Assembly (NCBI GenBank): GCA_936450465.1
Contig: OW388292.1
Location: forward strand, 30,020,368 to 30,084,367
Reading direction: 5' to 3'
DNA length: 64,000 nucleotides
From: Gibbula magus
Taxonomy: Eukaryota; Mollusca; Gastropoda; Trochida; Trochidae
Part shown: one piece after another, positions 8,968 through 19,620 of the stretch
Layout of the letters: each line of letters begins with the position of its first letter
Position numbering within the stretch: the stretch's first letter is position 1
The notes under the pieces: model-generated
Database searches by the model: none
Told to the model about the DNA's origin: nothing
Seen by the model: the letters and a program-made list of their open reading frames with translations, nothing else
Made by a program: the position numbers and the translations under genes

Positions 8968-11340
8968 ATAAAACGCCGACTTGTTTCGCCTCCAGTGTTA
9001 GCATATCCAGATTTCTCTAGACCGTTCTTTCTCTACTGCGATGCTAGTGACAAAAGCATTTCGTACATCTTACATCAAAGAAATTTCGGGAAAGAACCAT
9101 TCGGGAAAGAACACGTCATAGAACACGTCATTGCGTACGGGGGACGCGCTTTACGCAAGTATGAGCTAAATTTTTCAACAACTGAAAAGGAATGTTTAGC
9201 CATGATTTTCGGAATAAAACACTTTAGTGTATATCTCTCAAACAACAAATTCACAGTGGTCACAGATCACAACGCTTTAAAATACTTACATGATAATACT
9301 AGTCGGAACTCGCGCCTAGCGAGGTGGTCCTTGTCAATCTCGAATTATGATTTTGATATCAAGTACAAAAAGGGTATCACACACGTAAATGCAGACTCGT
9401 TATCGCGAAGACCGTATCCATCCGATTTGACTGCCCAGCCTGAAGACTTATTTGAAAACGTTCTGTCTGTGCCGACCTCTCAGACTAATGAGAATACCAG
9501 AGAACCAGCAAGTTCTCAGGTTACCACTGACCCGGAAAAGGATAAACAACCTCTCGACCAGAAAGAAAACCCGATACTTAAGTTAGCAAGTATGGTATCC
9601 ATTAAACCAGTCAATATCTGTAAACTTCAGAGTTCAGTTGCTACTTTGGCTCCTCTTATCAAATATCTCCGTGAGGGAGAGATCCCATCTGATGATAAAT
9701 CAGCACGTAAATTGATCTTAAAATGTCAAGATTACATAATCGAAGATGATGCAACACTTTGGCATTTTTACTATCCACGTGGGAATTTTCATCGCCGTGA
9801 CCGCATGATAAAACAATTAGTAATTCTATTTCAACTTCAAGACGAGGTTTTGAGATCATTGCACGACGAGCTAGCACATAAGGGTCAGGAACGTGTCTAT
9901 TTCGCAGCGCGGGAACGATTTTACTGGGATACAATGTACAATGACATCGCTTTTTACGTGAAATCATGTATTAAGTGTCAGACAGGCAAGCGCGACTTCC
10001 ATGCAAAGAAAGCACATTTAATTCCTTTACCTATCGGGACATTGTTTTACCGAATTTATTGCGATATCTTAGGTCCATTACCAGAATCGAAAGAAGGTTT
10101 CAAATACCTACTTGTTGTAGTATGTGCTTACAGTAAATGGGTAGAGGCCATCCCATTGAAAGACCAAACAGCTGTTGAAGTTGCGAAAGATCTATACCGT
10201 ACAGTCATAACTCGATACGGCACACCTGTACAGATTTTAACAGATCGCGGAACAAATTTCATGAGCCACCTATTTCAGGAAATGTGCAGACTCTTAAAGA
10301 TCGAAAAATTGTCAACAAGTAGTTACCACCAACAGTGTAATTCACAGGTTGAGCGTTTCAATTCCTTCCTCGAGCAATCTCTCAGAATGTATATTGATAA
10401 AGAACAAACAAATTGGCCAGATATCATGCCTGATATCCTCATGGCATTCCGCGCCTTCCCGTCCACCATGAGCACGCATTACTCCCCATGTTTTCTACTC
10501 TTTGGTAGGGAGATGCGTTATCCGTGCGAAACTACACTGATACCAAATGAAACTTTGAATCAAAACGTCAGAGACAGGTTGCATGATTTAACACATGGTT
10601 TCGAAATAACTAGAACTCAAGTGAAGAAAAACATTGAACATGCTCAACAGCAGTATAAGAAATACTATGATAGAACAGCTAAGGAACCAGATTTTTCCAT
10701 AGGACAGAAAGTGTGGCTACTTTGCTGTAAGACCCCAATAGGCAAGAACAGAAAGCTTATATCGAAATACGTGGGACCGTATTACATTGTAGAAGAGTTG
10801 TCAAATTACAATTACAAGCTTAGAAATACCACTGACAATAAATTGTTAAAGGCCCCAGTACATGCAAACAGACTGAAAATGTTTTGGAGTCCAGAGGACC
10901 GCCCAACAAATGTACCAGATGACATAGATTTGTCTGATAATCTAAATCCAGAATTATTGCATGAAGATGATGATATCTCTGATGACACTGACACAGTCAC
11001 GAGTGACAGACACTCACAGGTTGACACACATTCTGACGATGCTGAGAATAAGACTGACACCATGACGGGTGATACTGCTGCTGACACACAAATTGATGAC
11101 GACGACACGACTTGTCAATCAAATACGGCAGAAGAAATTTACTATGTGGAAAAGATCTTAGCACACAAAAAGATAAATGGACAGTCATACTATAGAATAA
11201 AATGGCTAAATTATCCACTTAGAGAATCCACATGGGAAATAGAAACAAATATTCCAGATCATATAATACAGGAATATTTCGTTGCTAAAGACTTAAAAGG
11301 AAAAGGTCGAAGAAAGAAAACTAGAAAAAGACAAAATTAA
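8968..11340 (+). CDS. pol: pol, third part: RNase H, integrase and chromodomain (open)
   Basis: An uninterrupted reading frame of about 790 codons, same frame as the RT palm. Residue numbers count from the GTG at 8995. RNase H: LYCDASDK (14-20), FSTTEKECLA (60-69), VTDHNALKYL. Integrase zinc finger: H290, H295, C325, C328. Integrase catalytic triad: D357 (YCDILGP), D417 (LTDRGTNF), E453 (QVERFNS), all present. The GPY/F module lies at 591-600 (KYVGPYYIVE), then an acidic linker rich in Asp and Thr. Residues 715-762 form a chromodomain (YYVEKIL…YRIKWLNY…STWE), which in chromoviruses directs integration to marked chromatin. A basic tail (KGKGRRKKTRKRQ) closes the protein at TAA 11338. There is no ATG at the 5' end; it depends on the broken upstream frame. 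Confidence 0.93.
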   Translation: MKRRLVSPPVLAYPDFSRPFFLYCDASDKSISYILHQRNFGKEPFGKEHVIEHVIAYGGRALRKYELNFSTTEKECLAMIFGIKHFSVYLSNNKFTVVTDHNALKYLHDNTSRNSRLARWSLSISNYDFDIKYKKGITHVNADSLSRRPYPSDLTAQPEDLFENVLSVPTSQTNENTREPASSQVTTDPEKDKQPLDQKENPILKLASMVSIKPVNICKLQSSVATLAPLIKYLREGEIPSDDKSARKLILKCQDYIIEDDATLWHFYYPRGNFHRRDRMIKQLVILFQLQDEVLRSLHDELAHKGQERVYFAARERFYWDTMYNDIAFYVKSCIKCQTGKRDFHAKKAHLIPLPIGTLFYRIYCDILGPLPESKEGFKYLLVVVCAYSKWVEAIPLKDQTAVEVAKDLYRTVITRYGTPVQILTDRGTNFMSHLFQEMCRLLKIEKLSTSSYHQQCNSQVERFNSFLEQSLRMYIDKEQTNWPDIMPDILMAFRAFPSTMSTHYSPCFLLFGREMRYPCETTLIPNETLNQNVRDRLHDLTHGFEITRTQVKKNIEHAQQQYKKYYDRTAKEPDFSIGQKVWLLCCKTPIGKNRKLISKYVGPYYIVEELSNYNYKLRNTTDNKLLKAPVHANRLKMFWSPEDRPTNVPDDIDLSDNLNPELLHEDDDISDDTDTVTSDRHSQVDTHSDDAENKTDTMTGDTAADTQIDDDDTTCQSNTAEEIYYVEKILAHKKINGQSYYRIKWLNYPLRESTWEIETNIPDHIIQEYFVAKDLKGKGRRKKTRKRQN

Positions 11341-11641
11341 AGTGTTCAAATAAAGGGATGACACATATATTATGACCAAATAAGCGAAGAAAAAGCCATA
11401 TAATAAAACATATATAAGTCACGAAATGTACGGTAATAATTATCCATGGAATCGCTAAATCATACATGAAATGCAATATTATACGAATTTCATTTGTCAT
11501 TAACATAATTTCAAAATTAAAATTGCGCGCAAACATTAGGAACGTAATATGTATTGACAATGTTTTTCCATAATAGACAGCGATAAATTTTACCGTGCAT
11601 TACACATAGAAAAGTGACACCTGTCATTTTCTTTGTCAGGT
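11341..11641 (+). other. pol-env spacer with likely env splice acceptor
   Basis: No ORF. A pyrimidine-rich run followed by CAG (TCATTTTCTTTGTCAG, ending 11639) sits three bases before the env ATG at 11642. Errantiviral env is made from a spliced mRNA, so this is a plausible acceptor. The donor, expected near the leader or in gag, was not identified. Confidence 0.45.
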
Positions 11642-12238
11642 ATGAAGATAGCGATCGTGATGATGACGATGATGATGATGATGACAGCTACACAAGCAAA
11701 TACAGTCTCACGCGTAAATTGGGGAACATTTTTCCTTCATGCAGGAAAATTAAGTGCAAGCAAATCGAATTGGGTGCACACCTTCCAAGTCCAGTTACCG
11801 ACAGTTCATGATATCAATTTCTTTTCCCCACAAGGGTGTACAAGTAGCAATCAGACTACGTGTAATATGGTACAAACAGCAACTGAATACTTTAATACAA
11901 TTCAGCAGGAAGTGGTACAACATTGGCAGAAAATTGAAAATGATATAAATTCTTTAATTCCCACGTTACGAATTCAGAGTACAGACAGTAGACAAAGGAG
12001 AAATATTATTGCTGAAATTTCTAAAGGAATTTTTGGTCTGGCTACAGATCATGATGTGCGAGTTTTGGCTCATCACTTACAACAGATAGCTAAGAGAACA
12101 GATAACATCACGCATAGTTTCGATGAGACACATGCCCTAATGACTTCCTTTATGACCAAAACAAATGAACGCATATCTAACGCTATAAATGGCATCACGG
12201 GAAACCATGCAGCTATTGTTCAAATTCAAACAACCTGA
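11642..12238 (+). pseudogene. env: env, N-terminal part (F-type fusion glycoprotein)
   Basis: The ATG at 11642 opens a Met-rich hydrophobic signal peptide (MKIAIVMMTMMMMMTATQA); the Met run comes from an ATG/ACG microsatellite. Residue numbers below count from the upstream TTG at 11633. An extracellular domain with Cys70 and Cys77 and an NQT glycosylation site follows. At 120-123 lies RQRR, a furin-type site (11990-12001). After it come a Gly/Ile/Phe-containing stretch in the position of a fusion peptide (ISKGIFGLATD) and a helical heptad region. This order is that of baculovirus F and errantivirus Env proteins. The frame stops at TGA 12236-12238 and goes on open in the same frame beyond it. 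The family is inferred from domain order and the cleavage region; I could not run a search. Confidence 0.78.
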
Positions 12239-13213
12239 CCTCTGTTTGAGAGCGCATCCATGTGGCTTACTAGGTATATGGCCAGACGAACGATGGACGT
12301 ATCTAATCTTCAAGCATCGCTTGACCGGTTCCACATAGGCATTCAACGACTGATGGTAAACACATTATCACCGGACCTCATCCCAGTAGCGGATGTAGCA
12401 ATTGCTCTGCGGCGAGTATCAAGACGTTTGCGTCAAAATTACCCAACGTTTCATATCGCCCAAACTTCAACTAGGTTTTACTATAATCAGCCAGTTATCG
12501 CGTACAGTAAACATGACATGCATATTTACGTTAGCATCGCGATACCAATAGTTAATAATGAACACCGAATGGACGTATATAAGGTTCAAACTTTCCCACT
12601 TCCTGTAAACCACACTTCAACGGACACAACTAAAGTTACCAACGTTCCGTCATATTTAGCAATTTCACCGTTACATGACAAATTTATTGAAATGACAGAC
12701 TCAGATTTCACCTTATGTACAGGGCAGGGTACTAAACACTGCAAATATCTGACTAGCGTCCAGCTTTCTAAACAACCCACATGCTGTTTCTCTATGTTTA
12801 TAAACGATTCTCCAGGTGTTAAACATAACTGTGTGTTTAGTTACTCAGTAAACGGTATAACTTCTTTCGTCACAGAAACGGAATCGGGAACACTCTTTAT
12901 TAGTAATGCATCGACAATAATTACAACTTGCAACCAACACATTGAAAAACATGAAGGTTGTATTGCCTGTTATGTAAATGTACCATGTCAATGCGGAGTT
13001 TTGATTGACAATTTCGAAGTTTCACCGCGAATAAGAGATTGTCATCAAAACAGGACAATTTCCAAAGCTTATCCGGCAAATTTGCAACTGCTATCACATT
13101 TCTTCTCGGATGAAAAATTAAGAAATATTTCAGGAAACAGTCAGCTTCAAGAAATATTAAAATTTCAAATTCCAGATATCACAATTAAGACAATGACTTT
13201 TCAAAAATCATGA
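12239..13213 (+). pseudogene. env: env, middle part: cysteine-rich ectodomain
   Basis: This continues the same frame after the TGA at 12236; its first Met is at 12260. The ORF is about 320 codons with a leading helical segment, then a Cys-rich second half (single Cys plus CC, CIAC and CQCG groups) and several NxT/S sites, as expected for the disulfide-bonded ectodomain of an F-type envelope. It has no membrane anchor of its own. It ends at TGA 13211-13213, which overlaps the ATG of the next ORF as ATGA. Without the following frame the protein would be secreted. Confidence 0.7.
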
Positions 13214-14004
13214 AAAAGGACAAAGACATAAAGGTCAACTTAGGAATTATAGCTAAGAAAGCTAAATTAGCGGAAAACGTTTATCCTTCACTGGCCGATC
13301 AATTGTATTTTGACAACACAATAGACGAAGATGGTATTTTTTCGACTACAAAGATATTAGCTATAACTTCATTTGTCTTATCGGTTATGTCTATATCGAT
13401 AGTGGCACTAATTTTCTTCAAAGTTAGGTCAATTGCCTTAACAATTGCCCTCTTAGCGCATGCTCCAGCGTCTAAGACACAACTGATATACGAGATACAA
13501 ACACCCCAAACAACGGCTAAAACCAGTGAGACTTGGCTCTCTATTGATTTTCAACCTGTCATTAATTTGGAAATAATATTGCTTTCGCTCCTAATACTTG
13601 TGATACTGATCATGATGTTAAGGTATTACTATCGCAAAATTAAACCAGTCACTACGCTGACAATGGAAATAGCAAATTACAATAGTTCGGTACGAATTCC
13701 CATCTACAACTTTAGATCTTGCCCCCATTACTTATCATTTACGGCTGATTCCGAAATTAAACATATTGAATTATTAAGAAATAGTATGTCAGCGTGTATG
13801 TATCTTGACTGGACAAATCCAAAAGTAAAGCAAGGGAAAATTGTTCACAATGTGAATAATAACATTCACATTTCTCTTTACAAATATCTCTGTCTCAAGA
13901 AGTTACTTCTCACGCCGTATACGTATCATCTTTATTATCTCCATAGCGATATTGTATACCCAATAGACGTCGAAACAAACAAGCAAGCACAACCTCTACC
14001 ATAA
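13189..14004 (+). CDS. Third ORF: two-helix membrane protein, probable env anchor
   Basis: The frame is open from 13189, with its first ATG at 13210, and encodes 264 aa. From that Met there is a basic and polar stem (1-45), a hydrophobic helix at about 49-70, a second at about 118-138, then a 120-aa hydrophilic tail. In F-type envelopes a stem and transmembrane helix follow the Cys-rich region, so this is probably the displaced C-terminus of env, separated by one frame change near A-runs at 13203-13216. A second possibility is a separate protein translated by ATGA re-initiation. Two helices are one more than a standard fusion protein needs. No homolog of the tail is recognised. Confidence 0.55.
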   Translation, partial: DNDFSKIMKKDKDIKVNLGIIAKKAKLAENVYPSLADQLYFDNTIDEDGIFSTTKILAITSFVLSVMSISIVALIFFKVRSIALTIALLAHAPASKTQLIYEIQTPQTTAKTSETWLSIDFQPVINLEIILLSLLILVILIMMLRYYYRKIKPVTTLTMEIANYNSSVRIPIYNFRSCPHYLSFTADSEIKHIELLRNSMSACMYLDWTNPKVKQGKIVHNVNNNIHISLYKYLCLKKLLLTPYTYHLYYLHSDIVYPIDVETNKQAQPLP

Positions 14005-14923
14005 GCCATAAATCAACACCACTGTATCCTGATCTAAATCAAGATAGTTATAAATAAGTATATGTCTCGATGCTCAACATAATATGGGAAATGATTCGAG
14101 AAAATGAAAATTAAAGCATTCATAATTTTGAATTATATGACTCAAGCTCTCTTCTATCTCATATTACTTATGATTATGGCCAAAGGTAGCTACGGACATT
14201 ACTGGCGCAGGGACTATAGAACGTGTACACCCTAAGGACTATTGTACTCACAAGGAATGGTCCAAATTGAAGAGACCATGATAGAAAGAAGAAACATAAC
14301 AAGCTATGTTAGCGACGGATTCGCATTTGTGCAGCTGATGACATCGTGTGGAATACAAAAGTAGGACAATGCAACGAAAAGTGTCGAGTGTGTCAGACAG
14401 ATGTCAAAGTCAACAAATGGATTAACTTGCAGATATGCAAGTGCTGTTTCTGTGGTGGAAGGCAAAACATATATGCAGTGAAAAACGAAGTCAATATAAT
14501 GACTCCAGACTAACATTACTAGTTGTACAATACACAACTAGTGTTGTGCATGGAAACCGTATGTGTTGTGTGTAACAATATAATGGATTATTATCGTTGT
14601 GAATCACAACGTCTAAGGGAAAATCTTTGTCCCTACAGAATGAAACTGTTTCATGATGACAAGTTACCCCTTCATCATGCGAACGTTCATGGTGACTGAC
14701 TTCTGTTGCAGTGGATTGTTTTCATATCCGTGTTGTGAATATAGACATAGAGCAGCAGATCTTGCGTGCAGTGAGATGACAATTCATTATAATGTGTGGA
14801 TACATATATACAAACTATAATGTGTTCTGTGACATTTATAATCTCGATTCACAGAAACGGACTTGCATGTGCATGTTGAATTTACTGATAAATCGGGAGA
14901 TTTATCTCTTTTCACCGGGGGCA
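14005..14923 (+). other. 3' untranslated region of the LTR element
   Basis: 919 bp without an ORF of note. An 8-bp stem (GATAAATC…GATTTATC, 14887-14906) lies near the end. The polypurine tract expected just before the LTR is poor: only GGGGGCA precedes 14924. The length is unusual for a gypsy element and may hold a lost accessory ORF. Confidence 0.5.
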
Positions 14924-15527
14924 TATCGCCTATATAAAATAATGCATTTTTACTTGAAATTATAACAAATGCATATCAATATAAAATGTTCATGAATTGT
15001 GAACAGTGCAATAATCTTGTAAACGATAAATGAAAAATGATGCCATTATGTGAAATATTTATTAATATATATTGTGTGTGATTCAATGTTTTATAATAAT
15101 ATATGAATGTTAGTTTTCACTAGTCAGAAAAAAGCTCTCCTCCCATGAAATGTACATTCTCTACATACCTCTACGATGACTCCAAAGTTACCTACGTGAA
15201 ACAGTAGGGTAGGGGATAACCATATAAGAGTATCAGTCGGAAGACAAGAGAGCCAGAAATATACTCTCGGCGTCATCAGACAGGTAAACCAATGAAATAG
15301 TCTAGAATGCAAATTCCGAGTATAGTAGACTATATAAACGGGAACCACGGATTCTCGGGAGGGTTGCGGCTTCGGGATTGTGTTTGCCGGAGATCCCCGT
15401 ACCTCTGTACTGAAATGATCACGTATAAACCATGGATGTGAGAGACCCTCTGTGTTCTGTCTTCTTTGAATAACTCAATCGCCAGAGCTACATCCCCAGC
15501 TAAAGGCAATAAAAGCTAAAGGCGATA
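14924..15527 (+). repeat. 3' LTR
   Basis: 604 bp, same length and termini as the 5' LTR, two substitutions apart. It contains TATATAAA at 15331 and AATAAA at 15508. It is followed by the host duplication ATAG at 15528-15531. Confidence 0.97.
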
Positions 15528-15531
15528 ATAG

Positions 15532-16456
15532 TCAATTTATTTACTGGTATATTAAAAATCGGAGAGGGTATCCTAAGTTGGATAACTTGCTCCCAATTCG
15601 TTTATTCATGAATGAAATGTGTTTAAACTATATAGAGGTTTGGTATAATCAACACAACCTTATAATGATATTATATCATGAGATATTACAAGGGTTATGT
15701 GTCTCTCTAGCATAGTTTAATCATTGCAGTTATGTTATATAGAGAAGTTCACCCACGTGTCTTCTGGTCTTCTGAGATCAACTATATCAACACGAGTTGA
15801 TGAAAGTTACAAATATCCAAAACCATTCTTCATTATGGTTCATTGAAAATTGTAAATCTTTCAGTAAAACATTTCCGTTTGGCTTTCATTGCTGTGATGT
15901 CATAGAAGTGTGACGGCATCAATTTTTTTACCTTATATTATTGTGAGTTCATTACTCGACGTAATATAGTTGACAGTTGCAGGGCATTTCAAATAAACAA
16001 AAAATAGCCAGATTTATGTTTTATTATTTAATAAGTAACATCTAATAGCTGTGACACTTAATTTTGTGTTGGTTAAACGTGTTCACCTTTATGTAACAAT
16101 AGGGCTAACATATCATAATGAATTGTTTCTATGGCATTATTCCGCCATGGTTAGTGATTTTGTTTTATTCTCATGAATTTTGAATGATTATCGCATTTCA
16201 ACGCTTGATTTGTTTGACAATAAAATTAAAAGGTTTCTTTCATTTCCTGTCACACTCAATCGATTATGTGATTTGTTTAATGAAAGTATTTTACTCAGAA
16301 GCCTGTTTTCTGACCTTCCTGTATCAAGTTACTTTTTCATTCGTGAGTATAAACATAATAAAGCCTATTCCACTGAAATCCGTGTATACCATTATATAGG
16401 TCTTTTCAAATTCAAATTCCGCAATACGTGAAAATAATCATTGGTTAAACACCATC
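15532..16456. other. Right flank of the LTR element, no gene seen
   Basis: AT-rich with chance ORFs only (for example 16180-16431, which begins at TTG and resembles nothing known to me). Confidence 0.45.
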
Positions 16457-16573
16457 AAGCTCCTGTGGCAGTTCCGTAAGAAAAGCTACAGCCTTCAAAC
16501 TTCCAATACTTCTCGGGATTCAATGTCAGTCTTCAAATATCTTGGAGTGCTATTTCATACGCAATGCAATTAG
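16457..16573 (+). pseudogene. LINE reverse-transcriptase fragment
   Basis: A 38-codon open stretch translating as …WQFRKKSYSLQ…SVFKYLGVLFHT, then TAG. The pairing of an FRK motif with xFKYLGVxF about 20 residues later is a common signature just after the palm of non-LTR reverse transcriptases. The rest of the element is not recognisable on either side. It is short, so the call is tentative. Confidence 0.45.
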
Positions 16574-16699
16574 ATACATGTACCACAACAGCGGACATGA
16601 ACTCAGCTGTCTGAGAACTCCAATGACATGCAGTTTGGACTGACAGGAATATTAGATTTCACCCGCAACTGTGCAATAATTCATGACTATAAATTTGTA

Positions 16700-17185
16700 A
16701 TACAACCAAGGACAAAAGAAACGATACCAACAAAAATGCAAAATAGTTTAAACCACGATAGATACGACTGAAACATTGTTACACAATGTCTCTTAAAGCC
16801 ATCTTAACTTTATTTGATATATTTTAAACATTATCTATTCATGTTTTTGAAAAAAACTTTGTGAAATATCTTCAACAAGGCGAGATATGAGATAGGAATA
16901 TGATATTCTGGCTTGTTTCATGACATCCTATAGCAACGATTCGTCACTGATTAAAGTCCAAGCAGTATGCCGACAACACCTTGTACTAGAATGATTTCCA
17001 TATCTTATAAAATGTGACCTTAAATACCAAACCTTATTTGCTAAAACCCCTTTGGAATAAAAAAACCCCAGCTCTCTTTCTGTGTTTGAACAGATATATG
17101 AAATATTAATTATCATGCTTTCATGAATGACATTTTGTCAATCTCTCAATGTGATATATATACTCACAGACATTAAAAAAACGAC
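16700..17185. repeat. Dispersed non-coding repeat, copy 1
   Basis: Collinear with 35325-35690. Shared landmarks in order are AAAAGAAACNATACCAA, GATAGATACGAC, ACAATGTCT, ACATTATCT, CATATTTCATAAAATGT-like text, and GTTTGAACAGATATATGAAATATTAA. The copies are strongly diverged, hence old. There is no coding potential. It may be a MITE, as its first bases resemble the CGGGCAAAAGAAA terminus of the element at 62966. Confidence 0.55.
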
Positions 17186-17189
17186 TTTA

Positions 17190-19620
17190 TCCGGTAGAAA
17201 TAGTTTGTGTTTGAATAAAAAAAATTAAAAGTTGTATAGTTTATTTTGCCTTTCGGTATATTGTAATATAAATGCTGAAAACATCCCATCTTGCCATTGA
17301 AACTGACATTGTGATCCTTATTTTCAAGGAGTATTATATACAGTGAACTCACGTCACACTTATCACCTTTCACAAGTTTACAGTTGCATTGTAAAGATTT
17401 GACATTCTGCCACACATTACCTTGAGCAAATGAAGATGACATTGTTTCAAGTTTGTTTTAAAAGTAAATTTCAACTTCAGTGCTGTACAAGGAAATTGGA
17501 TCTCTATTTGTTTACAGTGTTCCCAAGGTTGTCAACGTATTACACCAAATCAAATTACAGAATTTCAAAGTCAGTTAGGGTTGCAACAAGAAGCTTGTGT
17601 GCACCAACTTGCAAATCAATATGAACACACTAGATTGTAATACAAATAGTATGATGTCAGATATATACTCGATACAACGGAGCAAGCTTTATTTTCAAGT
17701 TATTAATATTTACTGTTAAGAAATTCCTATTTTTGTTTTAGTGTATGTAAATAATACTAATATACCACAACAATAAAACAGATCCTTCGAATTAAATCAG
17801 AAGGCTATTGTGTACTTTTATTCTGCTTCTTCAGTAAATCAATGATAGCGAATGTGACATTCCCGTCTGAAGAGTATTATGTTTGCCAGCTTACCCTTTA
17901 GCCAAACTAGAATCTGCGCATGTCGATGCTAGATGAAATTGCATCATCTCAAAGTTCCCTCTGGTAAATTTATCTTGCGTTTTCATAAAATTAACGACGT
18001 GCGTTTTTGTCTTAGTTTCGACACCAGGTGAATCTGGCTTTATATTTATGGAAATAAAGCGTGCATAAAGTGTCTGAGATATTGATAAGATGATAACAAT
18101 AAAACGTCCCTGTCGCTGTTATCAGTATGATATGTTATTATAGCAACATCTGGCGATTGTTAACTGTAGCCAGGAACTCATTTAATCGTCCGAAAGATGA
18201 GGAGGATTCGTTGCTGTACGTTGTAGTTGGAGGACAAAAAAGACCCATGATCTTATAGTTTCACTTGTGTACCTGCATATGCATCATACTGAAACCATGA
18301 TGTAGTGTGTAATGACTTTGATGCATCGTAGTAAGGTTAAAAACTAAACTGATCAGAAGTGTTTTCAACTCAGTAAAGATGACTGAATGTAATTTGATTA
18401 ACATTCGTTGTGGTTCGTTGAAATCATCAGGGTAACTTTAAATTTGATAAATCCATTCTTTACTTCCAAATTTTTAATTATAGTAACGATTTGGCTCAAT
18501 CAGTCAGGGTTTCAGGTAAAGTATTTTTAATGAATTGTTTCCTTTCATGTTCATATATCAATTAATTCATATTGCAACTTTAAAGAGACCAGAAGTTGAA
18601 AATGGGATCTCTTCCGATAAATCATCAGTCCAGAGTTTTAGGCATTCCATGAATTCACGATGATGTTTTAAGCAGAGAGTAATTTATAGTATATTTGTCA
18701 TTGTAATGGAAGTACAACAATTGGAACCCAACGGAAATCTTAATTACAATGTTATTGTTTTCAATAGGGAATTTAAACATTGTATGAGATAATCACAAAT
18801 AAATGTTCATTGCAATAAAGTTCACTGACCATCATCAATCTAAAGCAAATTCGTGATCATAGCTGAATTAAATCTAATAAACAGAATATCTTAATTGTGA
18901 AATTGTTACCAAGACAATGGAACATAACAGAATAATCATGACCATGGCATCTGCATATTAACTGTTAATTGAGGAGAATGTCCAGATCATAATGATAGCT
19001 TGAACATCAAATCGCATACAATGGATTTCCACTTTTACATATAATGTATAATTTCATCAGACAGTGATCATTTATATCTTCTTTTTAAGTTTGCAATTTT
19101 ACGTCCATTTAAATGTGTCTTATTAGAATTATTAGAATTTAGAGTAAATTGTTCATTGAACGTTAATTTTTAGCAATTATACTCAATACAAAAGTTGTCT
19201 TAAAAAACGTAATTAATTAGAATTGGTTGTCTTGTTGTTAATATCTTTAAAGAATGAGGTACAAAGTAGATGATAAGGAAGATCCACAATCTAGCATATT
19301 TAATAGAGAGACGGGAGTCGATAATGATGAAGAAAAAAATCACACCAAAGGGAACTATGATAAATGTTTATGTGATTTGTGGAAGAATCACTGTCGCCAC
19401 AAAAATCCCTGGTGAATTATCCACTGATATCTTAAGGCAATAGGTTGTAGATTCATCTTCGTCTCATCTCCACTGTTGTCATGTGTCGTTGCGCTTTTGT
19501 TTTAAAGTAATTACAGTTTGTTATAAACAAGAATTTTTTTATTAAATGGATTTTAGAATGAATTATGATCAATCCACACATGCATAACATATAAAACTCT
19601 TTAACTCATACAATACTGGT
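17190..19620. other. Gene-free AT-rich stretch
   Basis: I see no gene, RNA or repeat that I can support. Confidence 0.45.

Larger units (their letters stand above)
5353..15527 (+). mobile_element. Ty3/gypsy LTR retrotransposon with chromodomain and env (10.2 kb)
   Basis: The two 604-bp LTRs (5353-5956 and 14924-15527) both start TATCGCC and end GGCGATA, a perfect 7-bp inverted terminus. The host duplication ATAG flanks the element at 5349-5352 and 15528-15531, so both ends are exact. The order inside is primer-binding site, gag, protease, reverse transcriptase, RNase H, integrase with GPY/F module and chromodomain, an envelope gene of fusion-protein type, and a further membrane ORF. The LTRs differ at only two sites, so the insertion is recent, yet gag, pol and env are interrupted by stops and frame changes. 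This copy would need proteins in trans, or suppression of its stops. Errantiviruses have env but lack a chromodomain; chromoviruses have the chromodomain but usually lack env. Confidence 0.97.

Noticed and set aside
11614..11811. ORF with an Asp run
   Set aside because: Alternative frame of the microsatellite that encodes the env signal peptide.
5353..15527. CRISPR array or prokaryotic operon
   Set aside because: No spaced identical repeats; the ATGA overlap in the element is a retroelement feature in eukaryotic DNA.
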